Assembly (NCBI RefSeq): GCF_020694005.1
Contig: NZ_CP073013.1
Location: 1,498,578 to 1,562,577 of the forward strand
DNA length: 64,000 bases
Direction of reading: 5' to 3'
Origin: Marinomonas profundi
GTDB lineage: Bacteria > Pseudomonadota > Gammaproteobacteria > Pseudomonadales > Marinomonadaceae
Part shown: in pieces, positions 22,648 to 34,973 of the stretch
How the letters are laid out: every line of letters starts with the position of its first letter
How positions within the stretch are numbered: the first letter of the stretch is position 1
The notes under the pieces: generated by a model
The model's input: only the letters and a program-made list of their open reading frames with translations
Databases searched by the model: none
What the model was told of the DNA's origin: nothing
Made by a program: the position numbers and the translations under genes

Positions 22648-22882
22648 ATAAGACAACCCTATCAACTTAAAATTTAATGCCTATATTAGCGAATTACGGC
22701 CTTACCAAGTGTTCAGATAGAGTAAATATTTAACATATTAACGCAGACAATTTAGGGTAACGCGTCACCTTACCAATGCGGTCAAAACACTCCGCCCAAA
22801 ACACAGTCAATATCATGATAGCGCTGCTAGCGACTTACCTATAAAATTCTGACAAATCAAACCATCGCAAGGAATTCTAACT

Positions 22883-24124
22883 ATGAAAAATGCCGTTTTA
22901 GGCATTCAAATGCTGTTTGTTGCATTTGGCGCCCTCGTACTCGTACCACTACTCACAGGGCTTGACCCTAACGTTGCCCTGTTTGGTGCCGGCGTCGGCA
23001 CCCTACTATTCCAATTAATGACACGTCGAACCGTTCCCATTTTTCTCGCCTCATCTTTCGCCTTTATTGCTCCGATTATGTATGGCGTGCAAACATGGGG
23101 AATTCCCGCCACCATGGGCGGACTAATGGCAGCAGGCCTGGTATACGTCATTCTTGGTGGATTCATTCGCTTAAAAGGTGCCGGCTTTATCCACACATTA
23201 TTACCGCCCGTGGTAATTGGCCCGGTGATTATGGTAATCGGCCTTGGATTGGCTCCTGTCGCTGTCAATATGGCATTAGGTAAAAGTGGTGATGGCCAAC
23301 TACAGCTCGTAGATGCTGACATTTCAATTTGGATTGCTATCGCCTCCTTACTCACAACCATCTTCATCAGTGTGTTCGCCAAAGGCCTGTTTAAATTACT
23401 ACCTGTCTTCGGCGGTATAATAGTCGGCTACATATTAAGCCTGCTATGCGGCATCGTCAGCTTCGAACCTATATATAATGCCCCATGGTTTGCTGTACCT
23501 AACTTCACTGCGCCAGAATTCAACATCAACGCCATTTTATTTATGTTGCCTGTCGCGCTCGCCCCCGCCGTCGAACATGTGGGTGATATCCTCTCGATTT
23601 CCAACGTCACCGGTAAAAATTATCTGAAAAAACCAGGCCTACATCGCACTATTGCTGGCGACGGTATCGCGACAATGGCCGCCGCTATGGTCGGCGCGCC
23701 ACCCAACACAACCTACAGTGAAGTGACCGGTGCCGTCATGCTCACCAAAGCATTCAACCCTATCATCATGACCTGGGCCGCGATTGCCGCGATCGCACTT
23801 GCATGGATGGGCAAATTAGGCGCAACACTACAAACGATTCCATTACCTGTCATGGGCGGCATTATGATTCTATTATTTGGCTCCATTGCCGCCGTTGGAC
23901 TCAACACCCTAATCAAAAACCAAGTCGACCTTCATAAGTCACGCAACCTAATCATAGTCGGCGTTACATTGGTATTTGGTATCGGCGGCATGGCATTTGG
24001 GATTGGTGAATTTAGTCTACAGGGCATCAGTCTTTGTGGCATCGTCGCGATCACGCTAAACCTCATCCTACCAAAAGATATAGGTGATAATCACATCGTC
24101 GACAAAGCACAAATGGAAGACTAA
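22883..24124 (+). CDS. uraA: Uracil/xanthine permease (NCS2 family)
   Basis: Proton-coupled nucleobase importer of the inner membrane. The 413-residue product has about 12-14 hydrophobic helices; the N-terminal helix contains FVAFGALVLVPLLTG, and the pore region SSFAFIAPIMYG and the conserved EHVGDI and GAPPNTTYSE motifs are present. The EHVGDI and NTTYSE forms fit the uracil branch better than the xanthine branch. ATG 22883 is preceded by AAGGA. It is transcribed alone and ends in a strong terminator. Confidence 0.9.
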   Translation: MKNAVLGIQMLFVAFGALVLVPLLTGLDPNVALFGAGVGTLLFQLMTRRTVPIFLASSFAFIAPIMYGVQTWGIPATMGGLMAAGLVYVILGGFIRLKGAGFIHTLLPPVVIGPVIMVIGLGLAPVAVNMALGKSGDGQLQLVDADISIWIAIASLLTTIFISVFAKGLFKLLPVFGGIIVGYILSLLCGIVSFEPIYNAPWFAVPNFTAPEFNINAILFMLPVALAPAVEHVGDILSISNVTGKNYLKKPGLHRTIAGDGIATMAAAMVGAPPNTTYSEVTGAVMLTKAFNPIIMTWAAIAAIALAWMGKLGATLQTIPLPVMGGIMILLFGSIAAVGLNTLIKNQVDLHKSRNLIIVGVTLVFGIGGMAFGIGEFSLQGISLCGIVAITLNLILPKDIGDNHIVDKAQMED

Positions 24125-24151
24125 TCCTATTTATCGACCTTGTTCCTATTT

Positions 24152-24182
24152 AAAACGGCCCTAACTTGGGCCGTTTGTTTTT
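24152..24182 (+). terminator. Rho-independent terminator after uraA
   Basis: Stem AAACGGCCC / GGGCCGTTT with a 6 nt loop, followed by GTTTTT. It lies 28 bp after the uraA stop. Confidence 0.85.
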
Positions 24183-24219
24183 GCATAAGCCTCCGCTATT
24201 TACGCCCACTATATTTTTT

Positions 24220-24393
24220 AAGCATCGCCTAATGTACAAAGCCAACCCAATGGCCATGCTACTAGAACAAGCAGGCGGTAAAGCCCATACCCACACACAA
24301 CGCATTCTAGACAGCCAACCAGAAGCCATTCACCAACGCGTCGCCGTCATTCTTGCCGTCGCCAACGAAGTGGATAAGTGCCTAAGTTATTAA
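24220..24393 (+). pseudogene. fbp: Remnant of fructose-1,6-bisphosphatase, C-terminal part only
   Basis: The reading frame gives [20 protein letters not shown], then a short linker and [14 protein letters not shown]. This matches the C-terminus of class I fructose-1,6-bisphosphatase ([20 protein letters not shown] and RILDIIPETLHQR in E. coli, from memory). Only about 55 residues of the usual ~330 remain; the fragment starts just after the uraA terminator and has a premature end. The residues from 24166 (GRLFLHKPP) may extend the match but overlap the terminator. No promoter or start is evident, so I read it as decayed rather than a small gene. Confidence 0.75.
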
Positions 24394-24440
24394 CATTAAA
24401 GCCCGCGGGGTTTTTCCATGGCAGTGAATAAATAAAAAAC

Positions 24441-24476
24441 AGCCTTAATCAGCTACACGCGGTTAAGGCTATTTTT
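24441..24476. terminator. Terminator-like hairpin after the fbp remnant
   Basis: Stem AGCCTTAA / TTAAGGCT with a 14 nt loop. ATTTTT follows on the plus strand and, in the other direction, GTTTTTTAT. It may be the surviving terminator of the lost fbp gene. Confidence 0.65.
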
Positions 24477-24576
24477 ATGATTGCAGGTCTTGGTGTTGGA
24501 TTTCCGCCTTCGAGGGTGTCGCTAAACGGCTTCTGTCGATCTTGTAGGTCGCGATTTACCCTGAAAAAATAACATG

Positions 24577-25082
24577 CAGACAAAAACTCACCTCGACAAA
24601 TTACGCCTTGTCGGGCTAAAGCCACGACCTACAAAAAAACAATATAAATCAACCTATTACAGGCTAAATAACGTCACACGCCTGATTACGGTCGTGCCTC
24701 CCTCATCAGGCCTACAAACCTATCCAACCTGCGCAAAAGCTCGTCTTGGTGTTGGATTCGCGCTGACGCGTTGAGCCCGCGAAACAGGCGCAAGCGAATG
24801 AAATACCAAGACGAGTGTATTTCTGATTTTTCTACAGACAAAAAACTCACCTCGACAAATTACGCCTTGTCGGGCTAAAGCCACGACCTACAAAAAACCA
24901 ATATAATCAACCTACTATAGGCTAACGCCTGATTACGGTCGTGCCTCCCTCATCAGGCCTACAAAACCTATCCAACCTGCGCAAAAGCTCGTCTTGGTGT
25001 TGGATTCGCGCTGACGCGTTGAGCCCGCGAAACAGGCGCAAGCGAATGGAACATCAAGGCGAGTGTGTTTCTGATTTTTCTA
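24577..25082. repeat. Two tandem copies of a ~250 bp palindromic intergenic repeat
   Basis: Unit 1 (24577-24834) and unit 2 (24835-25082) are near identical, both beginning CAGACAAAAA-CTCACCTCGAC and ending TCTGATTTTTCTA; a third unit starts at 25083 and stops. Each unit holds a palindromic block with TTGTCGGGCTAAAGCC, a second with TCAGGCCTACAAA, and a third with long inverted arms (CTCGTCTTGGTGTTGGATTCGC against GCGAATGAAATACCAAGACGAG). Part of the third block also occurs alone at about 24486-24505. They resemble REP-type elements. No real coding capacity is apparent. Confidence 0.9.
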
Positions 25083-25088
25083 CAGACG

Positions 25089-25124
25089 AAAAAAAGCCCT
25101 GACAGGATAACCTATCAGGGCTTT
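25089..25124 (-). terminator. Terminator of the rRNA operon
   Basis: On the minus strand the stem AAAGCCCTGATAGG / CCTGTCAGGGCTTT has a 4 nt loop and is followed by a T run. It lies just after 5S rRNA and abuts the tandem repeats. Confidence 0.9.
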
Positions 25125-25134
25125 CTAAATTAAA

Positions 25135-25251
25135 GCTTGACGACGACCTACTCTCACATGGGATCTCCCACACTACCATCGGCGATGGCGCTTTTCACTT
25201 CTGAGTTCGGGATGGGATCAGGTGGTTCAACGCCTCTATGATCGTCAAGCA
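25135..25251 (-). rRNA. rrf: 5S ribosomal RNA
   Basis: About 117 nt with pairing ends TGCTTGACGA / TCGTCAAGC and the internal conserved segments CCCGAACTCAGAAGTGAAA and CCATCGCCGATGGTAGTG. Ends are set from the terminal stem and may be off by a few bases. It is the last gene of the operon. Confidence 0.95.
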
Positions 25252-25457
25252 ATTCTGTTGCGTTCGTTCTGGCTGGACTTTTCGTCTCACCAAAACACGC
25301 GAAGACGTGCTTGGATCTTTAACAATTCTGTTTTGAAATAACAATAATCAAGTATTAAACCGATGCTCATCATGACTGATGCGTTATCGTAATCTGTGTC
25401 TCTATGTGTTTACTGTTCGACTTTCGTCGAGTCAGCAAAACCACTTTGGTGTTATAT
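25252..25457 (-). other. 23S-5S spacer with 23S processing stem strand
   Basis: A 206 bp spacer with no tRNA. Positions 25314-25362 are the near-perfect inverse complement of 28505-28558 in the 16S-23S spacer, so in the precursor the two pair across the 23S gene as an RNase III processing stem. The ends next to mature 23S also pair (GGTCAAG / CTTGACC, extending into ATAT). Confidence 0.75.
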
Positions 25458-28354
<2,897 letters not shown>

Positions 28355-28709
28355 ATATAACCCAAAGTAGTTTTTACGATTCAATAAAAAGCCATAAATG
28401 ACTCAGCATAAAAAGTAGAAACAACCATCAGATCACATACCAAAGAGCTTTTGTACCTCTCTGGATTTACGATAATAGAAGTCACTAGGTTAAAGTGAAC
28501 TTCCACCGGTTTAACACTTGATTTATCGTTATTTCAAAATTCGAATTGTTAAAGAGCAAGTTTAGTGCAAAGCACTAAGTCAGAGACTAAAAATCATCCA
28601 ACACAATTAAATGTAAGATGTTTAGCGTCTTGCTTAATACTTTGTGCTAATGCTTTTAAGATAGGTATCAGATAATTTGTGTGAACGCTCACCAGAGCCT
28701 TCTATCGTT
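28355..28709 (-). other. 16S-23S spacer without tRNA genes, with boxA
   Basis: The 355 bp spacer contains no tRNA-like T arm or acceptor stem, so tRNA-Ile, -Ala and -Glu are all absent. It carries a boxA antitermination motif (GCTCTTTAACAATTCG, 28558-28541 region), embedded in the strand that pairs with the 23S-5S spacer. Next to 16S, 28667-28699 pairs with the leader segment 30410-30442 to form the 16S processing stem. Confidence 0.85.
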
Positions 28710-30247
<1,538 letters not shown>

Positions 30248-30550
30248 AAAAAGCTTGCTTACTCAAATCTATTACACTAACTATAACTTAATCGACTCAC
30301 TGCTTCGAAAAACAACAAGCCAACATAAAGCGAATTACTGTATAAACACTCGTAAGACTTCAATTTTTTTGATCAACTACACGACACAAGTGTGCGATGA
30401 TCTTCTGAAGCCTCCAGCGAGCGCCCACACAAATTATCTGATTATCTATTTTAAAGAGCGGGCTGACTTGAAGTCTTTACCAGATCGTATCTGGTAAAGT
30501 TGAACTTGGTCTTCGTTGCTCTGAAGCCTTGTCCGTGTCAGCGAGGGCGT
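30248..30550 (-). other. rRNA leader with boxA and 16S processing stem strand
   Basis: The 303 nt leader contains no gene. It carries a boxA-like motif GCTCTTTAAAAT (30459-30448 region), needed for rRNA antitermination, and the segment 30442-30410 that pairs with the 16S-23S spacer (CAGATAATTTGTGTG against CACACAAATTATCTG) to form the RNase III stem around 16S. Confidence 0.8.
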
Positions 30551-30578
30551 ATATTAAGGATCTACAGATTTTGTGCAA
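30551..30578 (-). promoter_or_regulatory. rRNA operon promoter (P1-like)
   Basis: TTGCAC (30578-30573), a 16 bp spacer and TAATAT (30556-30551), followed by a GC-rich discriminator ACGCCCTCGC typical of stringently controlled rRNA promoters. Upstream to about 30625 the sequence is very A/T rich, as expected for an UP element. Confidence 0.8.
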
Positions 30579-30661
30579 CCCTTTTTTGAGGTTTTTTATC
30601 ATTTTGTCATATTTATTTGTATCGACCTCATAAATTGATTAATCACTGATCAATAGACATG

Positions 30662-30695
30662 AAAAAGGCCATTATCTGCACAAATAATGGCCTTT
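30662..30695 (-). terminator. Terminator of the polyamine-type transporter operon
   Basis: Stem GGCCATTAT / ATAATGGCC (extendable by AAA / TTT) followed by TTTTT on the minus strand, 28 bp after the last permease gene. It insulates that operon from the rRNA promoter. Confidence 0.85.
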
Positions 30696-30722
30696 CCATT
30701 TCAAATAAATTTCTCAATTTCG

Positions 30723-31520
30723 TTATGAACGCGTAGAAAGCTCTCGACGACGTTTCACTTCATAAACAATGGCCAATAAGATAGTAATGGAAATCATCAC
30801 TAAGCCTAACGCGTTTACCGCTGGTGTCAGACCGGTTCTCACTTTAGAGGCGATATAGACAGTTAGCGTTGTGTCATAACCTTTCACGAACAAGGTGGTA
30901 TTGTAGTTTTCAAATGATTGCAAAAAGGCTATTGCTGCAGCAGAGATGATCGCCGGCTTTAAGTAAGGCAAAAGAATGCGTCGAAAAGCTTGCCATTGTG
31001 TCGCCCCTAAACTCAACGCAGCATGCTCAAGCGTGCGATCAAATCGTTGTAACCGCGCCAACACCATCAGCATGACATAAGCGGTAATAAAAGTCGTTTG
31101 AGCAACGACGGTTAAAAACACCCCGCCACTTACCGACAAGCCTTTCCAAAAAATCAGTGTTGATATACCCACAATGACGCCGGGGGTTAAGAGCGGCGAC
31201 ATCATCAAGGTATAAATAAAGGTTTTGCCTTTGCCTTGCACCGTCGATAAAAACAACGCACAACAAATACCGATAGGTACAGCGACCACCAATACACCTG
31301 CCGCCACAACAACACTCGTCCATAATGCGGTCCACATTGCCCCATCTTGAGCAAGCGCTTCAAACCACTTAAGCGTTGCCCCCTTCCAAGGCGAAACCGT
31401 TGGGAAGCGACTGTCATTAAAAGTCGCCAAGCCCATGATAATAAGCGGCGTGAATAAATAGATAAAAAAGATACCAATATAAAAGCGTACCGCGAAGCGC
31501 ATAATCGTTTCAGATCTCAT
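30723..31520 (-). CDS. ABC transporter permease, PotC/PotI family
   Basis: Inner-membrane permease of a spermidine/putrescine-type importer. The 265-residue product has six predicted helices and the cytoplasmic EAA loop EHAALSLGATQWQAFRRILLP that docks the ATPase. The start ATG overlaps the stop of the other permease gene (ATGA), showing coupling. It is last of four genes. The family also takes up related amines and some amino-acid derivatives, so the substrate is not certain. Confidence 0.9.
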   Translation of the reverse strand: MRSETIMRFAVRFYIGIFFIYLFTPLIIMGLATFNDSRFPTVSPWKGATLKWFEALAQDGAMWTALWTSVVVAAGVLVVAVPIGICCALFLSTVQGKGKTFIYTLMMSPLLTPGVIVGISTLIFWKGLSVSGGVFLTVVAQTTFITAYVMLMVLARLQRFDRTLEHAALSLGATQWQAFRRILLPYLKPAIISAAAIAFLQSFENYNTTLFVKGYDTTLTVYIASKVRTGLTPAVNALGLVMISITILLAIVYEVKRRRELSTRS

Positions 31521-32404
31521 TTTGCAATGTCCCCTAATCCGACTTTAAAGATACGCATTACCAAAGCAATGAAACCGATACAAATCACTAATAACAAGAA
31601 GGCATAGGCGGCCCCTTGGTTCCAATCGCCGCCTTCAAAGAACCAGTTATAAATAATCTGCGTAAACCAACGGCTACCGGGCGAGCCCAATAACGCTGGC
31701 ACCGCATAACTGCCGGCGGCCAACATAAAGGTCATGATACAGCCCGTTGCAATGCCCGGTTTAGCATGAGGAATGACGACTCGCCAATGGGTACGAATCC
31801 AGCCCGCGCCCAAGTTACGAGCGGCTTTAATCTGGTTACTGTCCAAGCTTTCAATGGCGTTATAAATAGGAAAGATCATAAACAAGATATAGGCATAAAC
31901 CATACCGATCAACACGCCGCCGTCGCCAGACAAAAATCGAATCGGACGCTCAATAAGCCCCAACCCCAAAAGCAAAGCGTTCAACGGCCCTTTATAAGCA
32001 AGGATAATGTACCAAGAAAACGTCCGTAGAATTTCATTGATCCAGAAAGGAATAATAAGCAACAGCAAGCACAACGCCGCTTTTTGTGGCGTGGCAACCT
32101 TGGCCAAATAAAAGGCAATCGGATAACTCACCAACAGCGTTAAGGAGGTAACCAACACACTCGACCAGATTGTTTTAAAGAAAATCGCCAAATGTATTTT
32201 GTTACTAAACAGCGTTTCGTAATTTGTCAGCGAATACACATCTTTTGCTCCCCCTATGTCCGCAGGCAATAAATTGGGGCGAAAAGAGTAATCCACCATT
32301 AAAAGCTGCGGAAGGATAACCAGAGCAATCAGCCAAATAGCAATCATACCCAAGATACCAACCGCCAACCCGCTGCCAAATCGCGCCTTGAGCTGACTAA
32401 ACAT
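31517..32404 (-). CDS. ABC transporter permease, PotB/PotH family
   Basis: Second permease of the importer, 295 residues from ATG 32404, which has AGGAGG five bases upstream; a longer reading to 32419 is less likely. Helices alternate with loops, and the EAA-type motif appears as KAARNLGAGWIRTHWRVVIPH. It overlaps the ATPase gene by 8 bp. A large periplasmic loop between helices 1 and 2 (LLPADIGGAKDVYSLTNYE) matches PotB/PotH. Confidence 0.9.
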   Translation of the reverse strand: MFSQLKARFGSGLAVGILGMIAIWLIALVILPQLLMVDYSFRPNLLPADIGGAKDVYSLTNYETLFSNKIHLAIFFKTIWSSVLVTSLTLLVSYPIAFYLAKVATPQKAALCLLLLIIPFWINEILRTFSWYIILAYKGPLNALLLGLGLIERPIRFLSGDGGVLIGMVYAYILFMIFPIYNAIESLDSNQIKAARNLGAGWIRTHWRVVIPHAKPGIATGCIMTFMLAAGSYAVPALLGSPGSRWFTQIIYNWFFEGGDWNQGAAYAFLLLVICIGFIALVMRIFKVGLGDIAK

Positions 32405-33479
32405 GACCCCCTCCTGCAATCACAATCGCATCTTTTTCATGATAAGAAAGACTGACGGGAGCACCTTGCTTTAATGACTCGGAAAACTGATGAGTAGCCA
32501 GCTGAATAGACAACGCCAAATCCGCTGATGTATTGGCATTGAGTGTCAAATACGCACCTTCGAAATTTACTTCATCGATAGTGGCTTGTAAGGTGTGCAT
32601 TCCCTCTTCGGCTTGCAAGCGGAAATGTTCGGGACGGATAAACAATGTCGCATCGTCGCCAACACTGACATTACCTTGCGAACGGCCCGCCAACTTACCC
32701 AGCGGCCCACAATCCAAAACCACAAGATCCGCATTTGCATCAATCACCTTGCCAAGCACGCCATTATTTTCGCCAACAAAAGAGGCAACAAAAGCCGTAT
32801 GAGGATCACGGTATAAAGTAATGGGGTCAGCAACTTGTTGGATCCGCCCCGCCGACATCACCGCCACTCGATCAGACATGGTCAGCGCTTCGCCTTGATC
32901 GTGCGTAATGTAGATAAAAGTAATACCGGTTTTGCGCTGAATCGCTTTCAATTCGGTGCGCATATGTTGACGCAACTTCAAATCTAATGCGGACAAGGGC
33001 TCGTCTAACAACAGCACTTGCGGCTCGACCGCCAAGGCACGAGCAATGGCGATGCGTTGTTTTTGGCCGCCCGATAATTCTGCAACTCGCTTTGCCCCAC
33101 TGTCTTCCAGCGCCACCAGCTCAAGCAGTCGATCAGACGCTTTTTTGCGCTCACTTTTCGAAACACCGCGCACCTCAAGCCCGAACTCAATATTTTCGGC
33201 GACTGTCATCAGAGGAAAAAGCGCGAGGTTTTGAAAAATCATCGAGGTTGGACGCTTATTGGCTGGCACGCCACGCATGCTTTGGCCACCAATCTTAATA
33301 TCGCCTTGTGTTGGATCGATAAATCCACTAATCATGTTCAAAATCGTCGTTTTGCCACAGCCTGATGGGCCTAAAAAACTGAAAAACTCACCTGACTCTA
33401 TTTTTAAATCGGTTTCCTGTATGGCGGTAAAATCCCCAAATTGCATAATGGTATTATCTAGATGAACACTGCTATCCAT
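32397..33479 (-). CDS. ABC transporter ATP-binding protein, PotA/PotG family
   Basis: Energises the importer in the cytoplasm. The 360-residue product from ATG 33479 (MDSSVHLDN) has Walker A GPSGCGKTT, the Q loop in MIFQNLALFP, signature LSGGQKQR, Walker B VLLLDEPLSALD and switch ITHD, followed by a C-terminal TOBE domain (FIRPEHFRL). The ribosome-binding site is weak. A terminator separates it from the binding-protein gene, so it is probably made at a lower level. Confidence 0.93.
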   Translation of the reverse strand: MDSSVHLDNTIMQFGDFTAIQETDLKIESGEFFSFLGPSGCGKTTILNMISGFIDPTQGDIKIGGQSMRGVPANKRPTSMIFQNLALFPLMTVAENIEFGLEVRGVSKSERKKASDRLLELVALEDSGAKRVAELSGGQKQRIAIARALAVEPQVLLLDEPLSALDLKLRQHMRTELKAIQRKTGITFIYITHDQGEALTMSDRVAVMSAGRIQQVADPITLYRDPHTAFVASFVGENNGVLGKVIDANADLVVLDCGPLGKLAGRSQGNVSVGDDATLFIRPEHFRLQAEEGMHTLQATIDEVNFEGAYLTLNANTSADLALSIQLATHQFSESLKQGAPVSLSYHEKDAIVIAGGGHV

Positions 33480-33510
33480 ATTTTTCTCGCTGATTATTTT
33501 TTCTCGATAC

Positions 33511-33545
33511 AAAAAAGCCCCTTGCAAACAATCACAAGGGGCTTT
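33511..33545 (-). terminator. Intercistronic terminator between binding protein and ATPase
   Basis: A perfect 11 bp stem (AAAGCCCCTTG / CAAGGGGCTTT) followed by TTTTTT on the minus strand. It lies just after the binding-protein stop and 32 bp before the ATPase start, inside the operon, so part of the transcripts should stop here. Confidence 0.85.
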
Positions 33546-33550
33546 CGAGG

Positions 33551-34660
33551 TTAGGCAGACAAGTAACGGTCTTGATATTCGTTACGCAAGGCAACATACC
33601 AAGGTTCTTGAATTGGCCACCACCAAAGGTTAGCAAGATCTTGTTCACTGTAAGAGTCTTGGAAGAACTGCTTGGTTTCTGCTGGCAACAAGGCATCGGC
33701 GCCTTTCGCGGTGGAATTATAGCCTGTCGCTTTGACAAACATGGCACCCGCTTCTGGTGTGTAATACCAGTTAATGAACTCATAAACTGAATCCACGTTG
33801 TTGGCATTCTTAGGAATAACAAAACCTTCCATCCACGCCAATGCGCCTTCTTTTGGTGCGCCGTAGGCGATTGGCTCACCTTCCATTTGCAATTTAAACG
33901 CCGTGCTATCCCAGGTTTGACCAATGGTCGCGCCATTAGTACGGAAGGCACCCTGAGCCTCATTTTCAGTCGACCAGTATTGAGCGATAGACGATTTGTG
34001 TTCAGCCGCGACTTTTAGAATGACATCGAAGTTGGCGCGCATGGCGGTTTCATTTTTGTAAGAGTCAATCAATGGATAAGGCAATTTTCCAGCCTGCTCT
34101 AACCACAAACCTATCCCTACTAAAGCAGAATGACCACGCACGGTGACGCCCCCTGCATTCTCCGGCAACCAAAGGTCGCCATAGCTTAATTCTTTGCTAA
34201 TTTTGGCGTCGTTTTTATGATAAGCAATGGCTTCGGTGCCCCAATCAGATGGCGCAAAGTAACGCTTGCCGTTAACAATGCCGCCAACATCTGAACCAGA
34301 CAAAGCGCTTTCTAAGCAACCGCTCCAATTGACTCGTTTTACATCCAGTGGCTGCACCAAATCATAGTCCACATAACCCGGTACTCGGTCGACCGTTGGC
34401 ATGATGATATCGAAGCCCGTGCCATCCGTCGCACGCAAAGAGTTCATCAACTCGTCGTTAGTGCCATAGGGCGTGAACGTCGCATTGATACCGGTTTTAG
34501 CTTTGAAATCGGCGAGCATTTCATCGGTAATATAACCAGCCCAAGCATAGATACGCAGCTCTTTATTGGCCGCAATGGCTCTATTAATCGAAAACGGGGT
34601 AGCGGCAACAGCGCCCGCGATAGAGGCACCTTTAACAAACTGACGACGAGAAAGGGTCAT
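33551..34660 (-). CDS. Periplasmic binding protein, PotD/PotF family, Tat signal
   Basis: Captures the substrate of the importer in the periplasm. The 369-residue product starts MTLSRRQFVKGASIAGAVAA, a twin-arginine signal (SRRQFVK), so it is probably exported folded by Tat, unusual for this family. The body matches polyamine-binding proteins (LRIYAWAGYITDEMLADF, FDIIMPTVDRVPGY, the C-terminal WWPIQEPWY). AAAGGAG lies 7 bases before the ATG. It is first in the operon. The exact ligand (putrescine, spermidine or a related amine) cannot be told from sequence. Confidence 0.88.
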   Translation of the reverse strand: MTLSRRQFVKGASIAGAVAATPFSINRAIAANKELRIYAWAGYITDEMLADFKAKTGINATFTPYGTNDELMNSLRATDGTGFDIIMPTVDRVPGYVDYDLVQPLDVKRVNWSGCLESALSGSDVGGIVNGKRYFAPSDWGTEAIAYHKNDAKISKELSYGDLWLPENAGGVTVRGHSALVGIGLWLEQAGKLPYPLIDSYKNETAMRANFDVILKVAAEHKSSIAQYWSTENEAQGAFRTNGATIGQTWDSTAFKLQMEGEPIAYGAPKEGALAWMEGFVIPKNANNVDSVYEFINWYYTPEAGAMFVKATGYNSTAKGADALLPAETKQFFQDSYSEQDLANLWWWPIQEPWYVALRNEYQDRYLSA

Positions 34661-34725
34661 TCTTGAACTCCTTTGAGTTGATGGTTGTTTTTTTGCGATT
34701 TACTAGAAAGCGTTTTCACGCCTTT

Positions 34726-34743
34726 ATTAAACACATGTTTAAT
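34726..34743. promoter_or_regulatory. Inverted repeat upstream of the transporter operon
   Basis: ATTAAACA-CA-TGTTTAAT is a perfect 8 bp inverted repeat with a 2 bp centre, 66 bp before the binding-protein start. The size suits a dimeric repressor, but no regulator gene lies nearby. The rest of 34661-34973 is A/T rich and holds no gene. Confidence 0.4.
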
Positions 34744-34973
34744 ATCAACAATTAATTTAATACAAAATAATGACGAAAAAGTGACCAGGGAAGTTTTTTT
34801 TCCATTTAGACAGGATTTGCATAATTCACGGCGTAAATCATCAACAATAAGTCGCTTTTAGACAGCAATAAGCTCTCAGCCAAAAAACAGCGAATTAATA
34901 TCGTCAGCACCCTGCTCGTCATATTTTTGTCACATGTTCATATTAAGGTAGTCGCATTTATTATAATGTGCTG

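Noticed and set aside
24574..24774. A 66-codon reading frame in the intergenic repeats
   Set aside because: It lies inside the palindromic tandem repeat, has no ribosome-binding site, and its sequence follows the repeat structure.
24441..25085. A CRISPR array or insertion sequence in the repeat region
   Set aside because: There are only two long units with no short spaced repeats, no transposase frame and no target-site duplication visible.
25314..25333. A boxA-like motif on the plus strand in the 23S-5S spacer
   Set aside because: It is the inverse complement of the spacer boxA and serves as the pairing strand of the 23S stem; rRNA is transcribed from the minus strand.
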